A stretch of 64,000 nucleotides of DNA, taken from positions 193,968,491 through 194,032,490 of the forward strand of contig NC_134702.1 in assembly GCF_043290135.1 (NCBI RefSeq), given 5' to 3'. The position numbers and the translations under genes are program-made. The notes beneath the pieces are model-generated. The model saw only the letters and a program-made list of their open reading frames with translations, was not told where the DNA came from and did no database searches. Below, one piece after another: positions 11,509 to 21,049 of the stretch; the stretch's first letter is position 1; the number at the start of each line of letters is the position of its first letter. The stretch is from Rhipicephalus microplus (taxonomy: Eukaryota > Arthropoda > Arachnida > Ixodida > Ixodidae).

Positions 11509-11746
11509 GATTGATTGTATGGTTTAACGCGCCGACGCAACGCAGGCGATGAAGCGCGCCGTAGGGGAGGGCTCAGCATCGTTTGACTACCTGGGAATCT
11601 TTATTGTGTGCCGAAATCTCGTACACACAGGCGTTTTTGCTTTTCGCCTCCATCAGAAATGCGGCCGCCGCAGCCGGGTATCGAAACCGCGCCCTAGTGC
11701 TCAGCAGCGCTACGCCTTAGCCACTGAGCCACCGCGGTTGGGGAAC
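11509..11746 (-). mobile_element. Ruka-like SINE (diverged) inside the P-like element
   Basis: The body is more diverged than in other copies (GTTTAACGCGCCGACGCAACG instead of the usual GTTTAACGTCCCAAAACCACC). The GGCTGCGGCGGCCGC region and the A box (TGGCTCAGTGG) are recognisable on the minus strand. A 13-bp duplication, TTATCAAGGTATC, lies at 11496-11508 and 11747-11759. It may be a subfamily distinct from the others in the window. Confidence 0.85.
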
Positions 11747-11789
11747 TTATCAAGGTATCAAGAAATAATGAATATCGTGAATGGAATAA

Positions 11790-12530
11790 TGCATATTTAT
11801 TTATCACAGCCAGACGCCGTCTGTACAAATATCACAGTGCGCATTGTTCTCGGTCCAGGCAGACGACAGGCAACACAAGATGTTGCCCTTAATGCTGAAA
11901 ATATGCCAAAAGTACAAAACACAATATCTTGCCACATAAAACTCAAAACAAAACAGATTGTAACAGCAAAAACATCCCCGAGCTTTGGAACAGAAAAAGC
12001 ACACTTTCATTTAAATTGTAGGTTAGAGGAAAACATACCATTCGTTTATCATAGTAGCAGTAGCAACACAAGGTATCAGGTTCAAACACTTGCCAAAAAA
12101 TACAATACATAAGAACACTGGTGACTAAATTGTGGTCCACAGCATGATAAATGACAGAAAGAAAAGTAATTGTACTGCCACAGGTAGGTGCATGTCCTAG
12201 GGAAAAAATCAAACAAAAATCTAAGAAAAAACAAATCACAGTGCACATGTCTGTACACAGAGTGCACCAGGAAAGTGTACACAGCTTAGGTACCAAAACG
12301 GACTGTACAACTGCTACAGTAGGCACCGAGGCAGTTCGAGTTAAAAAAAAGAAAAAAGTACAGCACTTTTAAAAGCTAACAACTTGTTAAGAGATACAAA
12401 ACTGGAAACAAGGCTCATTTTACATAAGGCAGAAGTATACCAAGGAAATCAAGTCATGACATGCAATCAAATACACTCTGTGCAGTTTCACAAGAATAAA
12501 TGTGAAGAGAAAGACGCGACGCTTGGAAAA
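11790..12530 (-). other. Probable 3' UTR of the transposase transcript
   Basis: No further coding is visible below the stop at 12531. An AATAAA-type signal (AATAAAT on the minus strand) lies near 11800, just inside the SINE insertion point. Confidence 0.5.
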
Positions 12531-15500
12531 TTACTTTCCAAGAAAAATTCGGGTCTTTCTATTTTTCGCCTTCTGATCTTTTTCAATGCGTAAAAGATCA
12601 TTCCTTTGCTTGCACAAGTTGTTGAGCATTATATTTGCTGCACAGTTTGCAACCAATGTGATGAGGAGCTCGTAGGTGTGCCCGTTTTCACACGTATCTA
12701 TGTCCTCAAGCCTTGGCAGAGAGTCCAGTGTAAGTTGCCGAACGACATTCTTTTGGTTCGGCCCATGGAGAAACTGGGTAGAGGTACTTTCCGTCATGAG
12801 CTTTCTAACTACAACCTCCGTGTACATAACTACTGTGATTACAAGAGCAGAAGGAAATTTGAGGCCACCCCGATCCAGTTGTGCGAATAAAGAATGGGTG
12901 TCCTCTCCTGTTTCGGCCGTATTTCGGGTAACGACCAACTGCCTCTGGCAGCTTTCACACTTGAGAACTTTCATTGCAGCGTGTGCACAATACCCACCAA
13001 CATAACCAATCACCGGCATTTGTGCTCTGAGCTCATCAAGGTCAGCATCGCTAACATGAACACTAAAAGAAGTGCCCGCATCCCTGACACTGTCCGTCTC
13101 TTCGATGCCTCTGAGATCATCGTTGCTCATCCTTGGAAGGGCATTTTGAAGGCGAATCCTTCCCTCGGTTTCGCAAAGCTGGCGAACAGATATGTGATAC
13201 TGCCCACCAGCCATCTGCCTGTACTGTCCAAAGCGACTCTAGAGGGTATCCGTCTGGACTTTCCCTAGCAGAATATACTTAAAGTGAAGCTCACTAACGC
13301 AGTACTTCATCAATGCCAAAAGGGATTGAGCAGAGAGCCTCAAGGCACTCAATGTCTCCTGGGTAAGTACTCCGGTGTCGTGCCTATAAAATTCCCACAC
13401 ATCGAGCCATGTGATAAAAGCGCTTAGAAAGCTTGCCTTTGGGTCATCTGTGTGGTTTGACATGGGCTCTTTGTAAACATTACGGTGATGGAAGCCCTTA
13501 CTAGGTGTCTTTACATTGACAATGCTCCACCAACGAAGAATTATTTTGATGAACTCGGCAGTTGCTGTAGCATGTTGAAAATCAGTATGACCCTTGCGAG
13601 CGGCCAGGGCTTCGGCTACGTGCGGATTAAAAACCTGCAGTACGAGTTTGACGTCCTGTCGTTCAAAGCTGCTTGGATTTAGAGCTTTTGACGTCAAGCC
13701 ATACCCAGACTTCAGAAGCAGGGGTGACTCCTCTTTATGCAAATCTCTCAAATGCTTAAATGAAGCAGTCATCTTGCATTCGGGATGAACTTCATTGTTC
13801 GAAAGCTCGAAGCGTGGGTAGGAAAAGCAAGTTCCAGCATTTTTCTGGTCGAGCCAGTTATTTCTTATGCATTTAAATAGATGCACAGCATCCACCACGT
13901 AAAATAACGGCCGATCTGGGTCTGCCGGATGCGGGTAAACAGGGCTAAGCTTTGGTTCTGGCAGAAACATCTTCATTGCCTTCCTGTTCAGCGAGTTATT
14001 GTCACAGACAACGGCTATGACCCTGTAAACAATTTCTTCTAAGCCCAAGATCACCTTCTTCAGCATGCAATGAAGATCTTCACCCTGTAAGGCTTTTACC
14101 GGAAGAATGTGCGCCACCTCCTTGAATGCGCTCAGCAAACTTTGTATCATAAACACGTGCACCGATGTGGCCGCTTCGTTGGAGTTAACTGCTGCACCAC
14201 ATATGTTCCCACCTTTGTAATCTAAACAAGGTTTGATATAAATCTCGTCAAGCATCAGCGTCACAGTGTGTTCATGTGCCTGCAGATGTTTGAATCTCTG
14301 AGACACATACTGAAGGAAAGTGTCGTCAGAAGAATCAACTTGTGGGCACATTTGAATAGACGAGCACACATTTCTAATAGTGCTTGGGTGGGGCAAAGTT
14401 AGTGCACCTGTGCTTCTCAGGAACTTGTAGGCATGTGGTGATATTGTACGCAAGATGCATGCAAAGACCATCACCTGTGCGCTATACTGAATGCGCTTTG
14501 CAGAAAGGAGTAGTAGCTGCTCCTTCATAAAGTTCACCGTCTCTTTCTTGCCTTCATCAATGCTGGCTTCCAATTTGTCCAGAAGGGAATGTATTGCTTG
14601 AGCCAGGTGGCGATAAGTGCAGCGCTCCTCAGACAGCATCGACAGGTTGTTCAAAATTTCCAACAAGGAACTTACTTTTTGAACTGAGTCTGGTACAACA
14701 GCGCTACCAAGGATCTTGATTGGTGAACCTTGATAGCAGGCAAAGACTTCAAGGTTTGCAAACACGGTCAATGACGCATTCAAACAAGGTTCACGATAGT
14801 CGATAATGTTCAAAAACATGGAGCACTCTTCTTTATGAATCAAAGTCCACTTCGGAGACACTGACACCCCTTGCAGGCGAGCCCTTAGTTCTTCGAGGGA
14901 CGAAAAGCGGTCTCGTTCTTGCTCCGCTTCATATGACGCCAGCGACTCTTCTACAGCACGGGCGAGTTGGGAGGCTTCTTGTCGGCTCCTCTTGGCGTCA
15001 GGGGTTTCTCTCGTGCTCTTGTCTCGTACTTCATGAAAGGTTGGACGGACAGCCGGGAAATACCGTTGGGACAGATCCAGGACGCAACCGTGGTACTGGG
15101 AGTGCAACTTCAATAACTCTCCCAGTCCTTGGATCCGTGTACGATGTCGTCTTCTCGATGCATGAAGCGTCGAAATGATCCGCGCACACCTGCACAAACG
15201 TTTCAAGAACGTCTGAGACGCCACTTCTCAAAAGAAAAAAATGCGCTCCCGTTTGCATGACCGTGTTTACAGTCCGTGTAGCTAAAACAAAGTCTACCTA
15301 CGTTTCGCAAGCATCTAAATAAAAGCGCTGCGCTAAGCGGTACAAGCAACATGAAAGGAAACACGGGAGCGTGATGTCACCGCACTCCACGAAGCGCTTC
15401 CACCGAGAGCTTGCAAGGATGGACGACACCACGGCACTGTTAGTGAACAAAGCGCAGCTGACCATCCTTGCTGCGAACGTGCCTTTCTGGGCGATTCTCA

Positions 15501-15777
15501 TCAACTGCTGGCGTCAGCGCTTCGCGAGGCCCGGCGGCCACACGCTCAAGTATTTCCCATCATAGGTGATTTCTACCCGAACAAGCAACGACAAGCTAAG
15601 AACAGGAGCATCTCAAATTCTTACCTTAGTGCACGAAGTCGGCACGAAGTCCTTCCTAGGAATGGCGCGTAGCCATTGTTTGAGAGCGTCGGCGTCTTTA
15701 GGGAAGGAAAACACTTGTATCTTCTTTCCTGTTTTGTAGTTGCCGGTGCATCCGGGTACACAACACTTATTCAGCAT
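12531..15777 (-). pseudogene. P-element/THAP9-like transposase (two exons, one frameshift, one stop)
   Basis: This protein would bind the element ends through an N-terminal C2CH THAP zinc finger and cut and join DNA through an RNase H-like DDE domain. Exon 1 (15625-15777) starts MLNKCCVPGCTGNYKTGKK and ends SCTK, followed by the donor AAG|GTAAGA. After a 435-bp intron ending TGTGCAG, exon 2 (from 15189) resumes VCADHFDASCIE and reaches RPGSVPTVFPGCP, completing the finger (Cys5, Cys10, then Cys and His of VCADHF). Near 15040 the frame shifts into a long open frame (to 13239). Its likely catalytic residues are in VTLMLDEIYIKP (Asp326 of that frame), VVCDNNSLNRKA (Asp408) and VVDAVHLFKCIRNN. 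At about 13236 a TAG replaces a codon between VQTDTL and SRFGQYRQ, where related proteins have Glu. The same frame then continues through MAGGQYHIS to 12531. Confidence 0.88.
15190..15624 (-). other. Intron splitting the THAP zinc finger
   Basis: The donor AAG|GTAAGA at 15624 and acceptor TTTGTGCAG|GTG at 15190 are in phase 0 and join the two halves of the C2CH finger exactly. A short open frame on the plus strand here (15371-15565) has no support as a gene. Confidence 0.8.
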
Positions 15778-15960
15778 TGTCACATCACTCCAGCATCACG
15801 CACGGAAACGAAATTGCCGCAAAACAACAACGGAAAGCAACAAACGCGAAACACCGTCAACACCACGCCGCCGAAACGTCACCACCGCCGCCCGCGCTGC
15901 GCTCGCTGCCGCTGCGGCTTCCCCGAGAGTCGGCCGGCCAGAAATGACGTCAGATTGCTG

Positions 15961-15994
15961 GGCGCAGGCCTGAAAAGATTTTCCGGGGGTGACG
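15961..15994 (+). repeat. Right terminal inverted repeat of the P-like element
   Basis: The reverse complement begins CGTCACCCCCGGAAAATC and then CTTTTCAGGCCTGCGC. The duplication GTTTATG follows at 15995-16001. Confidence 0.85.
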
Positions 15995-16836
15995 GTTTAT
16001 GGTAGGATCGGCGCCTGGCGTGGCAACGCTGGCGTGACGCTACAAAATGACCGCTGGTGAGCACGTGTGCCGTGTCACGTCTAAAGTTAATGGCGCATTG
16101 TCTTTGACACGTTGTCATGTTCTCACACGACAGGCATCTCATGACTATCATGTTTGCACCAGTCATATACCTTCGTTGTCCATTGGCGTCATGTAATACC
16201 GAATTTGGCATATGTGAAGCTAGCGAAACGGGCGCGAGTGTATAATCAGTAGTCATGTTGTTACATGACACGCATGTCGTGATTATCACGTTTAAATGTG
16301 TCATTTATCTATGTCGTCCGTTCCCGTCACGAAATACCAAGTTTGGTGCATGCAAGGCTAACGAAATGGCCGCGAGCGCATCATGAGCGCAGCATGTAGA
16401 TATGCTGTTACAGGACACACATGTAATGTTTATCATGTTTGCACCAGTATCATACCTTCGTCATTCATTCACGTCCCGTAATACCAAATTTTGTATAAGT
16501 GAAGCTAGCGAAACAGCCGGCAGCGCATCATGAGCGTAGCATGTAGTCATGATGTTACATGACATGCATGTCATGATTTTATTGTTAGGGTCTGTTGCTT
16601 GTGTTCGCCATGCAATCATGTCTTAGCATACCAGTTTTGAACATGCCAAGTGAACGAAACCAGCGCAAGAGTTGCAGGACCATGAATTGTTAGTCATAAC
16701 ATTCATAACATACATGACAATATTTTGATTTTATGACTAGTCAAATTTGTTCTTCATACAGTCATGTTATGTCATACCAAGTTTGGTATCGATACCACTA
16801 TCGAAACGGCCAGGAGAGCTGAAAGTCGTAGGTCGC

Positions 16837-16837
<1 letters not shown>

Positions 16838-16934
<97 letters not shown>
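16838..16934 (+). repeat. (GATA)n microsatellite internal to the palindromic-unit element
   Basis: About 24 near-perfect GATA repeats sit between GGTCGCTA and CGCTCAAAGTCGC. The same two flanks surround the TATC arrays at 58962-59356, so the array is a fixed part of the element. Confidence 0.95.
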
Positions 16935-16999
16935 CGCTCAAAGTCGCTGAGACATGCTAAAAATGCTTCGCATTTATTATGCAGAAAAAGTAATATAAT

Positions 17000-17640
17000 T
17001 AGGGTTGAAATATTCGCGATAATTTCGGTGTCTTTAAATGCAAAGTTACGTAAAATGAAAGATATGAAACAATAATTAATATAATTAGGTTAAAAATATG
17101 TTAAACACAATTTTAGATGTCCTGATAGCTTTAACGTGGCATTCTTTTTTTTATTCTTTTAAATAAATAAATATGGCTGGATCCAGCCAACCGGGTCACA
17201 GCTTGTTCGTAACACTGTGGAGCATACACACTTCACGCACAATTGTTCATCGTGGTCAGCCATGTTATTTTTTGTGCTTTTTTAAAGTTGTCCGCTCATC
17301 GAAAATTCGTATGATATGTAACTTATCCATTTGAAAGCTCTGAGTAGAAACTGACAAGCGCAAGGTCGGCGCCATGGTTACATAGGGACGTATTACGTGA
17401 CAAAAAGCACAGCCAAAGGCACGCGTGCATAGGTACGACGCTGAGATCGACGTAATTGATAGCACAGACAATGGAGACCGCTCGTGACACAGATGTAGAG
17501 TGGTATTACTTTCTCGTAGGCAACACTTTAAGGCAAAATTATCTGAAAAAGGAGTAATAGGCATACGTGACGAACGGATAGACCGTTGAGGAGCAACCAC
17601 AGACGGAAGCGTGCTGCGCGAAACCATTTAGTCTCCAAAC
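17000..17640. other. Unannotated stretch, no gene seen
   Basis: A/T-rich sequence without a recognisable coding or repeat feature. Confidence 0.5.
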
Positions 17641-17649
17641 ACGCTCCAT

Positions 17650-18840
17650 AAGGATGAACCGCCCGGGAATTGCAGGGAGCGCGAAAAGCGTTGCCAAGGT
17701 GACTATCCCTCCTTCTCCTGCTCTGCTGCCTAGGTCTTTCTCCGCATTTTGCCGGCGATGGTTCGCGTCGCGTCGTGCTCGGAATGCTCGACCACGGCCG
17801 CCTGGATTCGACGTACAATAATTAGGCCGTGGTGCTTGTGTTTATGCTTCGATGAGTGTGGGCTGCTGCTTTTGCGTTTCGCTGCACCCATGATGAAGTC
17901 TGGAGCAAGTCTCGACACGTCACCACGCCGCGCTGTATATCTCTGGCTTCAAGATAGTCACGACCAACACACAATAGCAACAGTTAAGAAGGCCAATATG
18001 GCGGCCCAGAAGAACAGGCCTGTCGGATATATACTTCAGTCCGACTCAGGGCAGAAAACAGCGCTGGATTCTAAGGCAAGTAGGTTATTCTTTATTCTAC
18101 TCTACTTGTCGCGTGTGCGATACGGATCGCGTTTGCCGGCAACGGGCTCGGTCGTGTTGTACATCGCACGCACGAAATGCATTGCGAAGGTGAGCTTCAA
18201 CATATGCAGTTCACCTGTGCTTTGCGACCGCCTGGAAATCGGCCGCCATTGCCGTCGGCTTCCCGTACGCTCCATCATCGAGTGCTCACCAGTCTTCACC
18301 GCCGCGATGAGCTTCGGGCTGACAATATTGGGCTTAGACCTCGTCTCTGTGTTGGAAGTAATCGAAAACATTTTGCGGGTTCTCGTAAAGAGCTTGGATG
18401 TAGTATTTAGTGCGCTGTAAGTGCACCAGCACGGGCTGGCGGGGCATTCGCTAGCGTCGGAACTCACTCAAAATTGGTCGCCATTGCAGTCGGTCGCAAG
18501 CAGCTCGGCACCGTCCGTTGACCGCGGCGGCGGACTCACCTTTGCGCGCTGCACTCGCTCGAGTTTGTATACAAGGGCCGCATTACCGTAGATTTCTTCG
18601 GCGCTAGCTCCAAACCAGCTCGGCGCTGTTCGTGGCGGCGGACAAGCGTACGCTCGCTCTTCTATTCGAAGTTCTATGGCGGCAGACACTCCACGTGCAG
18701 CGCCGTGTTTGGTCTCGCATTCGCTAGCTCGAGCTGAACGACGTCGCTTGCTTAGGACTCGCCGACTTGTTATCGGCACGGTGGTTCGCGGAGGTGTGGC
18801 TGTGGCCGCCGCTCCTAAGCTGTTGCGCTACGGGGATTGA
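17650..18840. promoter_or_regulatory. CpG-rich segment, possible host promoter region
   Basis: CpG density is clearly higher than in the surrounding A/T-rich sequence, and three copies of a GGCGGCC/GCCGCCATT-like motif occur near 18000, 18245 and 18478, resembling YY1-type initiator sites. Donor-like strings (AAG|GTGAGC at 18187-18195) are on the plus strand. On the minus strand a frame starting near 17891 reads MGAAKRKSSSPHSSKHKHKHHG before a GTACGT donor-like string and could be a first coding exon. None of this is conclusive; several overlapping open frames are probably due to high GC. Confidence 0.3.
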
Positions 18841-18993
18841 AATGAGTCGTTGACGATGTGTGACATCACGGTGAATTAATTAGCATTTCATAGCTCACGT
18901 ATGTTTTGATTTCACCTTGCACGTATTTCTCATACAGATTTGTATTCATCCTGTGTCACGTGTGAATCCCTAATTTACATACTTTGTGTGCAG

Positions 18994-19099
18994 CCGTGGG
19001 CACAAACCGTGCTGAAGACTGTGTGCGCTGGCGTCTGCGATGCCTGTCATCCATTTCTTTCGTCAGAGCAGCTTCAGAAGGACTGTGCGAGATGTGAAG
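18994..19099 (+). other. Exon-like unit A of a tandem duplication
   Basis: The unit starts after the acceptor TTTGTGTGCAG and ends at the donor GAAG|GTAAAG. Its frame beginning VGTNRAEDCVRW aligns with VGTQQAEEGCVCW in unit B. The upstream intron-like sequence (CTGTGTCACGTGTG) is duplicated too, so the period is about 236 bp. The function is unknown. Confidence 0.4.
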
Positions 19100-19229
19100 G
19101 TAAAGTTGTTTTTGTGTCGTATTTTAACGCTTATTGTAATATTAACGTGCACGTACTTGTCGTATGCGTGCATTTTTATCTTCTGTCACGTGTGTCTAAC
19201 TATTTTTTACTATAATATTGTACGTGCAG

Positions 19230-19440
19230 CCGTGGGAACACAACAGGCAGAAGAAGGCTGCGTGTGCTGGCGTATGAAATGCCAGTCATATATTGCTTCC
19301 ATCAGAGGAGCTCCCCAAGGAGTGAACAAGATTTGACAATGAGACTTGACTCGTACACTTCACCATGAATTCACCTAAAAGAATGGAGAAACTACATGTG
19401 TATGTAGAAAAATAAAAGATTCAGATGTCTCACTTCAGTC
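19230..19440 (+). other. Exon-like unit B with poly(A) signal
   Basis: After the acceptor TTGTACGTGCAG the sequence repeats CCGTGGG.ACA as in unit A. The shared frame ends at a TGA near 19336, and AATAAA lies at 19411-19416. This looks like a terminal exon of a small spliced transcript, coding or not, possibly initiated in the CpG-rich segment upstream. Confidence 0.4.
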
Positions 19441-19649
19441 TTTCGTTGTTGCCGTGACTGCGAAAGCAGTTACACATAGGTGGATAACTACTTTTTCGCG
19501 TGTTCTTTTCTGCGCAATTTGTTGCTCACTGCGCAGAAAAACAGGCGAAAAAGTATTAGGCCTGCGGAAAATAAACAAAAAACAATATTTGAACTGGGGA
19601 CAAAAAGTTCATCCGATGGGAGTATTTGAGTGGATCAACCGGTCGTCCG

Positions 19650-19935
19650 GCAAGATGCAACTGTGAGGACTAACAGTTGCCTGGTATGGTGTAAATTTGG
19701 GATTTACGGTTGCTCTATAAGGTGCAAATGTGAGGACTAAATGTTAGTCCTTTGAGGTGAATTGTGAAACTAACGGTTATTCACTAAGGTGTAAATGTGA
19801 GGACTAAATGTTAGCCTCTTGAGCTCGTCTGTGGGGACTAACTGTTAGACCCGGTGCCGTTAGTCCCTGAAGAAAAAATTGGTTGTGATAGCCACATTAG
19901 TCCCCAAAAGGACTAACAACACACCCTTTAACACT
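19650..19935 (+). repeat. Degenerate tandem repeat with TTAGTCC/GGACTAA dyads
   Basis: Units of roughly 50-60 bp contain GTGTAAATGTGAGGACTAA followed by TGTTAGTCCTTTGAG. GGACTAA and TTAGTCC are inverted partners, so each unit can form a short hairpin. At least four units are visible, the last ones more diverged. Confidence 0.75.
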
Positions 19936-20639
19936 CTTTTGCCTTAGAGTGAATACAGCTTTCTCTTTAAACACATATATTATGTGCAACAACAATACTA
20001 AGTATTAGGGGATGTGTTTTTTACTAAAAATATATTTTATGCATTGAGTTCTACGAAATAATGAATAAGCTGTGGCGTTGCAGCCAGTGATTCTCCAGCA
20101 TATGCTGCTCAATTTTCGCAACCAAGGTGTACGTTGTCTAAGAGAAGAGAAAACATTGTACACATATTTGAACAAAACAGGCAGATTTGCTGGTGTTCAG
20201 TTCAATCGCGGCGTGGAATTGCCTTCGTGGGATCACCATCTGCAGCTACCACTGCTTGAGGCATTTAGCCTTCCACTCCTGATAAAGACGTAGCTCTACA
20301 AGCTTGATGTAGTGTGGTGACATGTTCAGAGTCGCATAGTTCCCTCCCCCAAGCTTTTTCTTCTTGTTTATCCTTTTATGTACGCACTCCATTCTTGTAA
20401 CCATTTCTCCGCAACGTTGTGAAATATTAATTCAGCTTGGGGCTAGCCTAAGCTTTGCGTTCCCATGCCGTTCCCCCGTACATCTGAAAATATTTCATAA
20501 TGAGGAGGACTGGAAGGGCGCCTTGCGCATCTTCATGCTAGGCTGTCTATGTTTGTGCAGAAATTACTGCTATGCATCCGTGTATGCAGCTGCCTTTCTG
20601 CACCTGCCCTTTCTTTATCGGCCCCTTTAAAAAAATAAG

Positions 20640-20675
20640 ATGGTTTTGGGACGTTAAACCCCACAAATCATCATC
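20640..20675 (+). mobile_element. Strongly 5'-truncated Ruka-like SINE
   Basis: Only the last 36 bp, beginning ATGGTTTTGGGACG and ending in ATCATCATC, are present. AAAAATAAG lies on both sides, which points to a very short target-primed insertion. Confidence 0.7.
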
Positions 20676-21049
20676 AAAAATAAGAATTTGCCGACATACC
20701 CATAATAGCAGTGCTCGCAATTTGTCTTGAATTCTTGTATTTCTCCACTTTTCCATTTAGCTGTTGGTTTTTTATCTTGTTACACCCTAAATCACTAAAT
20801 TTGTAATTTTGCAACTAATTGCACTAAAGTGTAAGGTACTTTATCTCGAACTTACTAGACATCTACGTATTTCTAAGCCAGGCCCGTAGCTACACTTTTA
20901 CCTTCCCTAAAAAGAATGTCTGGTTACAGGGCTGCAGCAGCTCACGCACTGTGCAGCACTCTACAGGTACAGGGCATCACAGTTGCGGGCTTAAGCGCAA
21001 CTCTCGTGAATGAAGAAGCAGAAGAAGGTTGAGGAATGCCCGAAGAAAG

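Larger units (their letters stand above)
11316..15994 (-). mobile_element. P-element-like DNA transposon with THAP-domain transposase
   Basis: The 4.68-kb element is bounded by inverted repeats: CGTCACCCCCGGAA then CTTTTCAGGCCTGCGC on the left, and the reverse complement at 15961-15994 on the right. Weaker inverted similarity (TGACGTCA, GGCCGGCC, CGCGAGCG-like blocks) continues for roughly another 100 bp inward. GTTTATG flanks both ends. Inside are a minus-strand transposase with a spliced THAP exon, a 3' UTR with an AATAAA-type signal near 11800, and a SINE at 11509-11746. The transposase has one frameshift and one nonsense codon, so this copy is probably recent but inactive. Confidence 0.85.
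10790..16976 (-). mobile_element. Palindromic-unit element, copy 1, split by a P-like transposon
   Basis: Two halves, 10790-11315 and 16002-16976, join into one minus-strand copy of the element also seen at 58925-60930. The left half has the tail (GGCAGATCCCGTA..., CTGCCGTACATGACTTCCGTG), one ~145-bp unit and the GC-rich module (GAAACGCGCATGCGTCAAAGCAACGC). The right half resumes in that module (GTTTATGGTAGGATCGGCGCC) and continues through about five ~145-bp units, a GATA array and the head CGCTCAAAGTCGC. The break coincides with the inverted repeats and target duplication of the P-like element. No protein is evident. Confidence 0.75.

Noticed and set aside
15371..15565. A plus-strand frame of 64 codons inside the transposase intron.
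   Set aside because: It lies within a well-defined intron of the opposite strand and has no support of its own.
17749..18420. A 223-codon plus-strand frame.
   Set aside because: High GC makes long frames likely; overlapping frames of similar length exist on the other strand, and no domain is visible. Listed only as a CpG-rich segment.
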